The translations under genes were made by a program, and so were the position numbers. The notes beneath the pieces are model-generated. The model saw nothing but the letters and a program-made list of their open reading frames with translations, searched no databases and was not told the DNA's origin. A stretch of 64,000 nucleotides of DNA from Acanthornis magna (Eukaryota; Chordata; Aves; Passeriformes; Acanthizidae), in contig JAWUZG010000360.1 of NCBI GenBank assembly GCA_036785705.1, positions 372,001-436,000 on the forward strand, written 5' to 3'. Positions 25,578 to 35,799 of this stretch are shown piece by piece (the first letter of the stretch is position 1; each line of letters opens with the position of its first letter).

Positions 25578-25590
25578 TCTCTTTCTTTTC
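24711..25590. repeat. Polypyrimidine tract: CTTT/CTCT, then (CCTT)n and (CCCT)n
   Basis: About 880 bases are almost purely pyrimidine on the plus strand. The first third is irregular CTTT/CTCT. From 25,077 it becomes a long (CCTT)n array, changes to (CCCT)n near 25,232, alternates between the two, and ends with CCGCACCC interruptions near 25,503-25,530. Frames of up to 427 codons (Phe-Leu-Pro-Ser on one strand, Glu-Gly-Arg-Lys on the other) are simple-repeat translations and not proteins. Mirror-symmetric purine-pyrimidine tracts of this kind can form triplex (H-DNA). Confidence 0.95.
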
Positions 25591-25599
25591 CTCTCTTGT

Positions 25600-26560
25600 T
25601 TTCTGCCGTCTCCACACTTCCCTGAGGCACCGTGGTGCCACAGGGGAGCCTGGCTTCCAATAACATTCCACGGCGTCAACACAGCCAGCATCTCCAGGGT
25701 GCCTGCCTGTGACACGGTGACAACACCGCCGTGTCACAATGGCCCCTGGCTTGGGCAAGATCCAGGGTGCCAGTTGGCCCTTGGCTGTGGGAGCGGCTGG
25801 CTGGCTGGCTGGGAGCTCCTGCCTGGCCAGAGGCTGGGGGAGAAGCGGCAGGGGCAGGGCGCACACAGTATTGTGGCCCCTTCCTCGTGTGCCCACGAGG
25901 CCCGAGGCTGGCCCTGCCGCAGGCCTGGTGGTACGCAAGGCCCGCTGCTGTGAGGCCTTGGCTGTGCAGGTGACAGCGGTGTCCTGGCGTGGAGCATGGC
26001 TGCTCCAGGCCGGGGGGGTGGGGAGTGGGGGCCGCCTGGGGTGGGAAAGCGGCAGGGATGAGCCCTTGGCCTGCACACTGTGCTGCAGCTGCCCGTGCCG
26101 CGGGAGACTGAGTCCCTGTGCGAGCGAGCGAAGGCAGGCAGCCCTCTCCAGCAAACAGCCAGGGCCCTGCCACCCCCTCAGCTCCCTGCAAAGGCCAGCT
26201 TGGGCAGCTTGGAGGCCAAAAGGGCAGTGGCAGGCAGTCTGCCGCTCCGACTTGTGTCTAGAGGTGAGGCAGAAATGTGCCATTTGGAGGGGGTGGGTGC
26301 CCCTTTCCTGCAGTCACAGCCACCCCGGGACCACAGCCGGAGTTGGGCGGGGCACGGGGGGAGGGAAAGCTGGGGGGGTGGGAAGGAGCAGGTTGCGCAG
26401 CAAAGCCCCGCCCCCGCCAAGAGGGCAGAATCATTGGCAAGTCACTCCTGGAGGCGCTTGAAAGCCCAGGGGGGTGCTTCCCGATGGAGGGAAGCAGGAG
26501 CCCGAGCACTGCCAGGGTGGCAGCACATAGGCTGGCGAGAGAAAGCGCGAGAAAGAAGCG
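25600..26560. promoter_or_regulatory. GC-rich island with two GC boxes, candidate promoter
   Basis: Nearly 1 kb of GC-rich DNA stands out from AT-rich surroundings. It carries the GC-box cores GGGCGGGGC (26,345-26,353) and, on the opposite strand sense, CCCCGCCCCCGCC (26,406-26,418), which are typical Sp1-type sites. CpG density is only moderate by eye. There is also a small inverted repeat with 9-bp stems (25,709-25,717 and 25,729-25,737, GTGACACGG). Long open frames on both strands are the usual by-product of GC richness and have no recognisable domain. The island is kept in the right arm with one extra GGCT unit there. Promoter activity is inference. Confidence 0.4.
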
Positions 26561-26569
26561 GGCGGCTCT

Positions 26570-27696
26570 CTGCGGTCCGGCACAAGATGCAAACAGAAGA
26601 GGCTATGTGGAGAACACATTCTCCACGCACGCTACCTTCTCCGGGAGCTGCAACTGCACGAGTTTTGTAAGACTAAAGCTGGGGAAAAGTGTTTCTCTCT
26701 CTCTCTCGCTCCCTCTCTCTCTGCACATTGTCCCCGTGTCCCGGTGCTGCCAGAACATCGTAGCAGCGAGAAACATCCTTTGGAGATGAGCCTGCATGCT
26801 GCTATGCCTGCCGGTGCAGTTTGGATGTGAAATGCAGGGTGCACAGCAGCTCCGCGTTCTCCGGCACCTCGCTTCGGCTTGTAGCCGCCTAAGACGCACC
26901 TTCGCCGGCTAGGCGTTCTTAGCTCGCAAAGCACGAGAAAGAAGCGGACGGCTCTCTGCGGTCCGGCACAGATGCGAACAGAAGAGGCTACGTGGAGAAT
27001 ACATTCTCCACGCACGCTACCTTCTCTGGGAGCTGCAACTGCACGAGTTTTGTAAGACTAAAGCTGGGGAAAAGTGTTTCTCTCTCTCTCTCGCTCCCTC
27101 TCTCTCTGCACATTGTCCCCGTGTCCCGGTGCTGCCAGACCTTCGTAGCAGCGAGAAACATCCTTTGGAGATGAGCCTGCATGATGCTATGCCTGCCCCA
27201 GGCTTTAGTCTTACAGAACTCGTGCAGTGGAAGCTCCCAGAGAAGGTGGCGTGCGTGGAGAATGTATTCTCCATGTAGCCTCTTCTGTTCACGTCTTTGC
27301 AGGACTGCAGAGAGCCGTCCACTTCTTTCTCGCGCTTTGTGAGCCAAGGGTGCCTAGCCGGCAAAGGTGCGTCTTTGGCGGCTACAAGCCGAAGCGAGGT
27401 GCCGGAGAACGCGGAGCTGCTGTGCACCCTGCATTTCACATCCAAACTGCACCGGCAGGCATAGCAGCATGCAGGCTCATCTCCAAAGGATGTTTCTCGC
27501 TGCTACGATGTTCTGGCAGCACCGGGACACGGGGACAATGTGCAGAGAGAGAGGGAGCGAGAGAGAGAGAGAAACACTTTTCCCCAGCTTTAGTCTTACA
27601 AAACTCGTGCAGTTGCAGCTCCCAGAGAAGGTAGCGTGCGTGCAGAATGTGTTCTGCACATGGCCTCTTCTGTTTGCTTCTTTGCTGGACCACAGA
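26570..27696. repeat. Nested palindrome built from a 265-bp repeat unit
   Basis: The left half (26,570-27,065) and right half (27,197-27,696) are reverse complements with pairing sum about 54,265 (centre about 27,132) and a central loop of about 130 bp. Each half contains the repeat unit about twice, so unit order is forward, forward, reverse, reverse. About 270 bases around the junction of the two units are identical between halves; the outer ends show scattered mismatches. The unit includes a small hairpin (GTGGAGAA...TTCTCCAC) and a (TC)n block before CGCTCCCTC. No protein product is supported: frames on both strands repeat because the DNA is palindromic. Confidence 0.92.
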
Positions 27697-27714
27697 GAGT
27701 GAAGAGAGGGTGAC

Positions 27715-27868
27715 CAAGTGAATTAAGCAGGTAGCTGCTCTGGGAGACGCTGTTCCATGTGAGTGTGTGGCATATGGAAGGTCGAGAGTTTGTCCAGGTG
27801 TCCGGCTGTATGTCGGTACTTAATGGTGTTTTTCTGTGTCTGTGATGTGACTGGTGCCATACACTTGT
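27715..27868 (+). repeat. Left member of an older inverted repeat pair
   Basis: This 154-bp block is the reverse complement of 29,785-29,938 with no indel (pairing sum 57,653). I count 12 mismatches over 142 bases, about 91 percent identity. It begins only about 20 bp after the nested palindrome ends. The pair encloses about 1.9 kb of unrelated DNA, so it could be the terminal inverted repeats of a 2.2 kb element or the remains of another palindrome. Confidence 0.9.
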
Positions 27869-28282
27869 TGTTGCACAGTGTTTGCATTGTAATCCTCTAT
27901 TTACAGGTCCGTTAGAAAAAGCTTTTCAGGCCTTTGTGTTTGTGGTATCACTGGAGAATACCCGTAGAAGAAAATCTTTGCTATTTCTGCTGCTGTGACC
28001 ACGTCGTAGTGCATTAGTAGAGATATTCTGTAAGAAGGAACCTCAGGCTGTGAGTCTGCCAGTGAAGCAACTTGAGTGGATGCAGGAACCACGGAGCACA
28101 TTGTGGGGCAAGCTGGAAACTTGTACAAGTATTGGGCCCAAACCACAGGAGGCTGAAGACACCACTGGAGTGCTAAAAGACTGTTGTGGATTTTGTGCCA
28201 ACTCCTCAGACACGCTCTGAAGAGCGTCTTCTTATTCATGCTGGATGCCAGGGTGAATGTCTGTTATTTGCGTACAAAGTAG

Positions 28283-28426
28283 CAGCTGAAAAGAACACAG
28301 AGCTTTGAAAAGCAGTTAGTGGAAGGAGACAAGGCCATAGAACAGCTGAGGACTGATATGATGTTGCAAAGGCAGGCATTTGTGGCTGCTGCCACCACAC
28401 TGCAATCTGAGATCTCAGAAAGTTAG
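28283..28426 (+). pseudogene. Short coiled-coil-like open remnant
   Basis: A 47-codon open stretch ending in TAG at 28,424-28,426 has a heptad-like pattern of Leu, Ile and Met with charged residues between (for example EKQLVEGDKAIEQLRTDMML). It is preceded by an in-frame stop, has no start codon and is followed at 28,429 by a GTAAGT splice-donor-like sequence. It could be a piece of an exon or of a decayed retroelement gene. The family is not recognised, and chance is possible at this length. Confidence 0.25.
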
Positions 28427-28587
28427 GCCTGTAAGTGAGGTTCTGTCCTAAGTTACAAGTGAAGTTAAATAGAAGTCTTGTTCCTTTGTTAAATGTTTAA
28501 GTTTTAAGTAGAAGTAAAGTGAAAGTGCTGGTAAACTTTTAAGCCATGTTCCTTTTTATCCTTACCTCACTGTCCTTTTGTCACATG

Positions 28588-28591
28588 CACA

Positions 28592-28633
<42 letters not shown>
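28588..28633. repeat. (CA)n(GA)n compound microsatellite
   Basis: About 20 bases of CA repeat pass directly into about 25 bases of GA repeat. The paired array at 50,659-50,704 in the right arm has the same length, notable for a normally fast-changing locus and in line with recent homogenisation of this inner part of the arms. Confidence 0.95.
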
Positions 28634-29784
28634 TAGTTCCTGGTTCATTTTTCTTTTGATTTCCTGGACTTTATTTGCTTTGTTGTTGCTTGTTTTTCCT
28701 TGGTGTGCCTTAACTGCTCGTTAAGCAACAGTTCATTGAATGTTGTCAATGAACTGTGTTGTGCTGTCGCTTGATATTCAGTCTGGTTTTTGCTGATACT
28801 CCTGCTGATGATTTTGAAAGTGATCTCAAACTCAGTAACCCTCAGTTACAACCTTGGATGCAGGAAATTCAAAGAAATTCTTGGTGCTGCAGCCAAATTC
28901 TTTTGAGCAGAATGCACTTGAAATTAATGCACAGGGTACAAATTTGCTCGCCTTGGCTGCTCAGGGATGTGGTGCTAAATACCCCGCAGGAAATAATTAA
29001 CCATGCTCTGAGTGCCTGGGGTGTGACCTGTGAAATCGTACACAGTGAATGAAAGAAAAAGGGATGGAAACAGCGATTTTTATCGGGAACATCTGTTACT
29101 ATGAGAAATAGACTGATTGAGACTACTCCCCAAGCATGCACAAATGTGATAATGAGCCTTTTAATTAATAAAACAGGAAATCCTCTGGATGAGATAATTG
29201 AAAATATACAAGGCTAGGTGACCTTGGGGAGTGGAACGCCCAGAATCGAGATAAGAATCAAGAAAACCTGCCTATTAGCCTTTTGATACCACACGGTGGC
29301 TACATGCCAGACTTAAAATTCCAGGAGGAGATGCAGAAATCCAAGCAACTATTAATGATTTGTTACCAGCAAGTCATTTTCTGTTTTGTTTTCAGCCCTG
29401 CTCTAGTAGCAAGTGAATTTGTGGTGTTAAATTCTGTACACCCACAGTATGGAGTGGCCTTACAAGTTGCTGGTTTTAACGTTTATCCAAGCAAAATGGA
29501 TTATCTAATTTGTGATTCAGTCTTCTAGACTGGAGATTTCATTCTATGAATTTTCAAAGTATGTGCTGCAAGTTTTGGGGATGACAGAAAGCAAAAAGGT
29601 TGTTTGCAATAGTGTTGGAAAACTGCAGTAAGCAGAACCTCCAGAGCGCAGGCTGGTGTGTGCTGTCTTTGGAGAAGAGCTGTTAGTGAGCGATGGGCAG
29701 AGCTAGCTGATTTCCTTCAAGGGAAAACTGGAGAGCAAAGTAACCAGGTGACCTCGACCTGGGAGATTGTCAAGCCGCGCCACT

Positions 29785-29938
29785 ACAAGTGTATGGTACC
29801 AGTCACATCACAGACACAGAAAAACACCATTAAGTTCCCACATACAGCCGGGCACCTGGACTAAATCTTGACCTTCCATATGCCACACACTCACACAGAA
29901 CAGCATCTCTCAGTGCAGCTACCTGCTTCACTCTCCTG
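29785..29938 (-). repeat. Right member of the older inverted repeat pair
   Basis: Reverse complement of 27,715-27,868 at about 91 percent identity. Just beyond it, short GGTGCAGC / CTCTCTTGGTGCA units recur through 30,075 on either side of a CCCA-rich tract. Confidence 0.9.
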
Positions 29939-29978
29939 GTGCAGCCCTGCGCTTAGCTGATTGAGCCCTGCTCTTTTC

Positions 29979-30029
29979 ACACACCCATCCACGCACCCAC
30001 CCACCCACACACCCACACCCACACCCACC
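29979..30029. repeat. (CCCA)n/(CACC)n simple repeat
   Basis: About 50 bases of CCCA/CACC units on the plus strand. Pro-Thr-His frames across it are artefacts. Confidence 0.9.
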
Positions 30030-31139
30030 AGCCTCTCTTGGTGCAGCTATGCGTTTCACTCTCTTGGTGCAACTACGCGCTCCACTGCCCAAGCCCTGTC
30101 TGGTCTTTGCGTCAATTTTTGTGCTCTGGGCATCCCATCATGCTCATTGCCATTAATGTTAATGTTCTGGAGGATGCCTGTGCACAAAAAATCTGAAACA
30201 CAGTTGTGATTGGAAAGCAACTTAATCTTCTTAGTTGCTGTAGCCAATAGTACATACCAGCTCCTGGATTCTTGAAAAGCCACTGAGCAGGAGAAAGAGA
30301 TGGAGCATGGTGCTCAGGGGGGAGGGGGAGGTCGGCTGTGCACCTTCAGGGTGTCCCCTGGACCCAAGAGGAATGCTTCATGTCCTCCTCTCCCCCTCCA
30401 CCCCAGAACCCCACCTTATCTGTCCTCCTCCTGGAATGGTGGAATTTTTTCCAGTTACCATGTCATCTCACGCTTGGCCAGAGGGTGAGATGGGGCCACA
30501 ATGGCTCGTGATAGCACCTCCATGCTAACAACAGCTCCGTTATGCATTGTACCACTTCCACAGGTTAACTTCCCATCGACTGCCAACACATTCTTTTTCT
30601 TTAGGGTCAAGTTCCAAGCAGTTAAACAAGAAAGTTTTCTTCATTGTCTTTTCTTCATTATCTCGTGAACGTGCACAACAGCACAGGACCAAATATGGCA
30701 GGGCTTTCGACATGAATTCAGTCCCAGACACAAGCAGTAAGCAGGTCTAGGTTACGGAATGGGCATGAAAGGGAATGCACAGCAAGGATGGTTTAGCAAG
30801 GCAAGACAAGCGAGGGGTACGCTCATGGATTACTGGCAGATGGAAGCAGCCAGGAAAGACTGATTTGACTGGCCTTGGTCTCACCTGCACCAGCTCTAAT
30901 CTGCACCTAAAACACTGGGACTACCTGCTTTCCTTGCAATGCAGAAGAAGTGTCATCTTGGTCCCAGAGCCCAGAAGAGAAATGTGAATTGCCTGTCCAA
31001 AATGCCATCCATGCAAGAATTGGTGCCAGACAAAAGCTGCCGGGACAGACGGGTCTGGCTTCACATGACCTCCTATGAGCTTCCTCTTACATGCTCCTGA
31101 AACACTGCGGGTATGTGAAGGCCTTGAAGGCTTCCTCAG

Positions 31140-31345
31140 GGAAGCAGGCAGGGCAAGACAAGTTGAAGAAATGCCCTGAAAAGAGGGGTCTTGAATTCCA
31201 GGTGGGGGAGGGGTGAGCAAGGTCCTGCAAGGCAAGTGAGGGCTTCGAGGGCAACACAAGGCAACTGCTGCATTTACAGGGCAAGGCAAGGCAAGGGAGA
31301 GGTAGGCAAGGCAATGAGAGTCCTAGAAGGAGAAGGGAAGGCAAG
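31140..31345. repeat. GGCAAGGCAA-type imperfect tandem region
   Basis: The pentamer GGCAA/GCAAG recurs irregularly, including GGGCAAGGCAAGGCAAGG near 31,279. It produces a Leu-Pro-Cys-Leu repeat frame on the minus strand that is not a gene. Confidence 0.7.
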
Positions 31346-32133
31346 GCTGGAAGTTTGCAGGGTGTAAAGCGAAGGAAGCTCTCATTTGATTGTGGAGCGA
31401 ATGGACCTTTTCTAACTTAAGCACCAAGGTCTGAGCAACCTTTTCCTCCTGGCACATCTGTGCATGCGAGGTGCAGCCAGAAACTTCTCAGTTTAGATTC
31501 AGACTGCAAGCGGGACAGAGAACGTGACAGTGCAAATAGCTGGGAAGGAGAGCGCGTGGCATTGGCACGTTTTGACAGAAGCACTCGTCTGTGCGAGAAG
31601 GAGATGGACGTATGGGACTCTGGCAATGTGACAATACACTCAGCTGAGAAGCAAAGTGCAGAGCCTCAGTGCGTGCTCTGGAGAGGAAATGCTGCAAGGA
31701 AAGGGCAAGGGGGCGGGTCAGAGAAAGTGTTCTCTCGTGGCCCATTGAGCTGTTTGCAGTGGAACTGCTCTTCACTTTAAGGACTCTGCCATCCTGAGAG
31801 CCTGTGCTCACGTGTAGCTGAGAAGCGAAGTGAGAATCACCCGTATGTCTGGCAGAGTTTGTAAGCTGCAAGGGGAAACCAGGCCTGGCTCTTGGCTGTG
31901 GCACTTGTTGCAAGGAAGCAGCTGCTGGATGTTTTAAGCTTTTTGGGATCTGTGAGAGTGAAAAACTACGCTGCTACCTAATGAAACGAATGATTGTTGA
32001 CCATCTGGCAGATTCTAATTACATAAAGCAGGATGCGGACTTTCCCCCTTTCACCCCAGTAGTTTTGCCTTTTCATTGAGCAATCTTTTTGGAGGATACT
32101 GTGAGATGCCTTGCCTTGAAAACTGGAAGTGCC

Positions 32134-32235
32134 CTTGTGTCCATGATACTCTCAGGGCTCAAGGCCCCACTGAACTCCCCAGTTTACAGACACGCAAGGA
32201 AAGCCCACTGACAGTGCAGTGCTCCTGCACTTCAG
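32134..32235. repeat. Residual inverted homology inside the spacer, left side
   Basis: Just past the arm boundary, about 100 bases match the reverse complement of 46,630-46,725 at roughly 86 percent by eye. A well-matched core reads ATGATACTCTCAGGGCTCAA in both. The right side has about 430 extra bases between this block and its arm boundary (46,726-47,156) with no equivalent here. This is read as an older, no longer homogenised part of the inverted duplication, with a deletion on the left side. Confidence 0.75.
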
Positions 32236-32579
32236 CTTCAACAAGCTTCAGTTTGTTTCCCCCCTAAACCTCTAATAATCACTGGCTGTCCTTCAAATCT
32301 CTTGGCATTGCCATCAATTCAAGAGCCCTCCACTCTGCTGTCATTTAGAGTTTTTACAGTTTGTGAGGACCGGTTTTTGCAAAATATCTGAAGCTCCGCA
32401 TGAGGTTGCCAGTCCTTTTGCGCCGCATCACTTGTCCTTGTGATGAGTTGTCTTGGGGATGAGTTGTCTTTGGGACCACATGGTGGTAGCACTAAAAGGG
32501 AGAGAGGGAGAGAGAGGGAAGGAAAAGAAGCAAAGGAAACAAGGCAGAAAAAATTTTATGTTTATGAATCAATGTGAAG

Positions 32580-34640
32580 TTAGATTTCAGAATTTGGTGT
32601 GAAGCAACTGAAGCTGAGCAAAAAAAAAAAAAAGAAGTTACATTGTGTGATTTCAGTAAAATTACCAACACAAAAATTCATGTGATTACTGGTATAAGCT
32701 ACTACATTTTCTACTCTGGTATTATTACAAACAGTTTTTAAACATAGACAACCTTTGCCAATATAGATTATGACAGTTTTACGGTTAACTTCAGGATGAA
32801 CTTCAAAGTGGCAAACTTTTTGGTCAGTGTCTAAACAAAAATCATGGCTACTTTCCCAGATGGTGTTACTTTCACAAACAATTCCTAGTTGCTCCCACAC
32901 AATGCAGGATTCCAGGTCCACTGTTTGCCATCAATCATTCACCTTTTGGGCCCATGCTCTATGCTGGAAAGGATAGAATATAGTCCCATTGTGGTTCACT
33001 GTGGCCTAATGTGAAAACAGGATAAAGACAGGAAGTATTGTGAATGGTTGACACATAAGCCGTGACAGTGTTATTAACAGGATCATAGGTAAAATTTACC
33101 AACTTCTACCAGGATTGGAGGTTCTTTTCAAAATTGCTAGCACTATCCTAAATGATTTTTCAGGTTTTTGTTAAATGCTGTTGCATTTTTGCTAAATCAA
33201 AAGTTGTAGCAGCTAATTTGTTGAATAATACCTCTGAATCAATGCTATTTAGAACCTCCAATCCAGTTGCCAAAACACCAGTTAGGTCTCTCGATATTGG
33301 CCTCCAGGAAGATCTACGTAACTAGCTGGTCCATCCTTCACAGGAAGTGCATAAAAAGGGAGAACAGGCAGGTTGAATTTCTGAGCTATTATTTTGCATC
33401 AGCAATTCAACCTTTCTGAGAGGCCATTCTGGTTTAATTAACATTTGTTGTTGGCCAGTGTTTCCAATTACAAAAGGTCCAACCTCATAAATCCTTGGTT
33501 GAAGTGTTAGTTTGGGAGGAATTGTAGGTATCAAATTTCTATTATGAATTTTTTTTTTAATATCTGGTGTTATTTTCTTTACACATGACCTTATGGGAGA
33601 ATTTTACTGTGTGAAATGTAACCAACAGTTCAAATTTTGGGTTCTGCACGGTAGGATAGGGCCATGTGGTCCCATAGCATAGCTGTTTGCTGGTTCAACA
33701 ATGGATTCAGTCATTACTTGGCATTTGATATGAATGTCGTCACCTTGAGTAACGACAGACAAAAAGAGAAGCTGTTTTCTCACTGTTTAAAACAAGGGAA
33801 ATTTCTCTGCCTTGGTGTGTAAGTATTGCAACAAGCCTTGGTTTGGTTACCACATTCATTTTGAATTTCTGAGTTCAACCTAATCATGTTGGTTGGGGTT
33901 TTGGGTCAGGTCTCCAATTGCACACCACAGAGAAAAAATTAACTATAGTAAAATTGAACCAGCAATCGCTTTGATTTTTTTTTTTTTACAAGATTTGGTA
34001 ACCTTTACATTAATGTCACTCAGGTTCTCAGAAGTATTGTTGCCAGTAAATTTCTGGCGGCAACACAAGATCAAAGTATCTTGTCTAATACATTTCTAAT
34101 CCTTAGTAGGATATACTTCTTCCAAAATGCCAGGGTGAATTTTGGATGTCATATTGAAATGTAAAAATTGCCAAAAACTGTAATAGAAGAGGACTTTCCA
34201 TATTGAAAACCAGATTCCACTTTTCTGCATCCCACTTGAATTTTTTCATCAGCGATACCAGCTGGGGTTCTAACTGACTCATTTTTATCCCAGACCCACT
34301 CAGCTGAATGGTAAACTTTGTTATCATGCATTATGACTACAGCCAAATTTGGATGGCTGTCTTTGGGATAGTTTCTGAAAGAGCTAGAATATCCTATGAG
34401 GGTTGGAGACCAAGGCCATTCAGTTTTATTTTGGTTACAGGTAGGAGCTGTAATGCAGAAAAGTACGACTAACTTAAAATTTTGTAGGCCATTTTCAGAT
34501 TTGAGTCTTCAATTCTTATTCCTTTCTTCTGTAGAAATTCTTATCGTCCCATGGGGTTCTTCTGCAAAAACAAAATTTAAAAACTTGCCCTTTTTTAGGC
34601 AAAAAGGAATTAAAATGATGGAACAATCCAGGGGGTATTA
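32580..34640 (-). pseudogene. Env-like remnant of the provirus
   Basis: Minus-strand open pieces at 34,346-34,103, 33,534-33,322 and 32,921-32,580 lie in different frames separated by stops and frameshifts. Visible envelope-like traits are several N-x-S/T sites (for example NNT and NFT in the last piece, NNS in the middle one), clustered cysteines near 32,640-32,830, and a position directly downstream of pol. The assignment rests on position and these traits, not on a search. A poly-T run makes the hydrophobic tail of the last frame artificial. Confidence 0.45.
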
Positions 34641-34671
34641 ATCCTATGTTCCTTTCTTGGGGTATTGGTGG

Positions 34672-34945
34672 CTATCCATGTATCATAATTGGATGAGCCC
34701 TTTTTCGAATAGATGTTATCAGTTCTGCCAAATTGGGGACTGCAGCAGTCAGAGGGTCAGTATTGGCATTTAGCCTTCGAAAATCAACTGTAAGTTGCCA
34801 CTTCCCGTTAGGTTTTTTTACTGGCCATCCAGGGGAGTTGAAAGGAGAATGACTATTTATCACAACTCCCTGTTCTTTCATTTCTTGCGTAACTGGTTTT
34901 ATACCTTCCTTAGCTCCCAAAGGAGGGGGATACTGCTTGACATGA
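34672..34945 (-). pseudogene. Reverse transcriptase, amino-terminal fragment only
   Basis: The open frame continuing from the protease shows RT fingers/palm features: NSPGWPVKKPNGKW, LTVDFRRLN and AAVPN. It stops with TAG at about 34,669-34,671, before the aspartates of the polymerase active site (YxDD block), RNase H and integrase. Env-like sequence follows at once, so an internal deletion removed most of pol. Confidence 0.75.
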
Positions 34946-35508
34946 GTGTTCTTGCTAAACGATAGTGGTGGAGCTTCTTGTAACAGTCTGATGCACAGTT
35001 GGGGTATCCCAAAAGACCACAGTAGTCCTTCTGTATCCTCCCACTGTCTTCCCTTCAGGACATCTATCCTTAACAAGTTCAAAGGAATATTGCCAATCAC
35101 CATTACAAGAGTAATTGAGCTCTCTTCCCCCGGCAGGGTTAATTTTACTGCAGCAACATTCATGACTTCTGTTGATCCCAAAGCGTTTAGCACGGATAGA
35201 TTTTGCTTTAAGGGAGCAACTCCATACTTCTTGGCATCCTCCTCAGTCCGGGCAGAAATCTGTGTACCTGTATCAATTCAAAAGGTCACTGGTGCTTGTT
35301 TAGGTCCCATGATAGCAGTGATTAACACATCTCCTTTTTCTGTTTTAGTGAGCTGTCGAATAGAAATCCTTTCTCCATTTCCCCGCCCACCACTAGGAAA
35401 CAGAGAGTCTAGTTTCCCTGTTTGGGGGGGAAAAGTTTGCTTTGATGTTTTGTCTGCACCGTCAATGAAAGGGGGGGCAGAAGCCGTGGCGGGTGCACTT
35501 TCTTTCAC
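34946..35508 (-). pseudogene. Retroviral aspartic protease remnant with in-frame stop
   Basis: The catalytic triad Asp-Thr-Gly is at 35,266-35,274 in the context IDTGTQIS. A TGA codon at 35,278-35,280 lies in frame two codons upstream of the Asp, and the reading frame is open on both sides of it. Downstream the segment LLRIDVLKGR resembles the carboxy-terminal glycine-loop region of retroviral proteases. In some retroviruses the gag stop is read through to make pro-pol; here the stop is within the protease domain, so it is better read as a disabling mutation. Confidence 0.7.
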
Positions 35509-35799
35509 CGGTTTTGGCGCACACCACCGGTTTGCTCAATTGATCTCAAGGTAAGCCATCCATTAAATCTTTAGGAATTCCTTTTTTAAGCCTAAACACC
35601 ACCAATCAAGCTGGACCAAAAGCGATTTACGTTGTGACTGCTCTTTGGCAACATCTGCAGTTCTACTGGGATGGGGGAGTGCATTTTGAACTCCTACATG
35701 TTGGATGCCACTTGATCTTTCTTCTAAAGGCTTGACAAGATAGTATTTTCTACCTTAATCAATTAATTCTTGTGCTACCTCCCCCCATGTCCAGACTTT

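Larger units (their letters stand above)
27869..29784. other. DNA between the older inverted repeats; possible decayed coding sequence
   Basis: Besides a coiled-coil-like remnant and a (CA)n(GA)n microsatellite (both listed), this holds short open frames at 28,756-29,052 (plus), 29,283-29,528 (plus) and 29,658-29,864 (plus). They are split by stops and frameshifts. I do not recognise a family and cannot say whether this was once a transposon or retroviral gene. The block is identical in length in both arms. Confidence 0.5.
14261..32135 (+). repeat. Left arm of a giant inverted repeat (palindrome)
   Basis: This 17.9 kb segment matches the right arm (47,157-64,000) in reverse complement along its whole length. 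Pairs of positions sum to 79,292 next to the spacer, then 79,291, 79,295, 78,232, 78,237, 78,243, 78,256, 78,265 and 78,260 going outward. Each step coincides with an indel that can be read directly. The inner boundary is sharp: after the pentamer GCCCT ending at 32,135 the two sides stop matching. The outer boundary is not reached. The arm carries a CR1 fragment, a solo LTR, a GC-rich island and nested palindromes, but no recognised gene. It is longer than its partner mainly because of a 1,063-bp segment at about 24,515-25,577. Confidence 0.97.
29939..32135. other. Inner arm, no recognisable gene
   Basis: Unique DNA next to the spacer, with a GGCAA-rich stretch near 31,140-31,345. Open frames up to 141 codons occur on both strands and are identical in the two arms, but none shows a domain. 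A block of 120 bases at 31,441-31,560 is identical to its partner. Confidence 0.65.

Noticed and set aside
24429..26283. Open frames of about 400-430 codons on both strands (Phe-Leu-Pro-Ser and Glu-Gly-Arg-Lys repeats)
   Set aside because: They are translations of the CCTT/CCCT simple repeat, extended into the GC-rich island, and exist in all frames of both strands.
26277..27634. Serial Arg-rich and Ser-rich frames repeated four times, resembling a small protein family
   Set aside because: The repetition comes from the palindromic DNA unit; the same DNA is open on both strands and no frame is preferred.
27715..29938. A DNA transposon with a transposase
   Set aside because: No catalytic motif, target duplication or long frame supports it; only the inverted ends are certain.
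32136..32580. A 3' LTR for the decayed provirus
   Set aside because: No similarity to the 37,509-38,177 LTR was found here; the provirus end is missing or lies too diverged to see.
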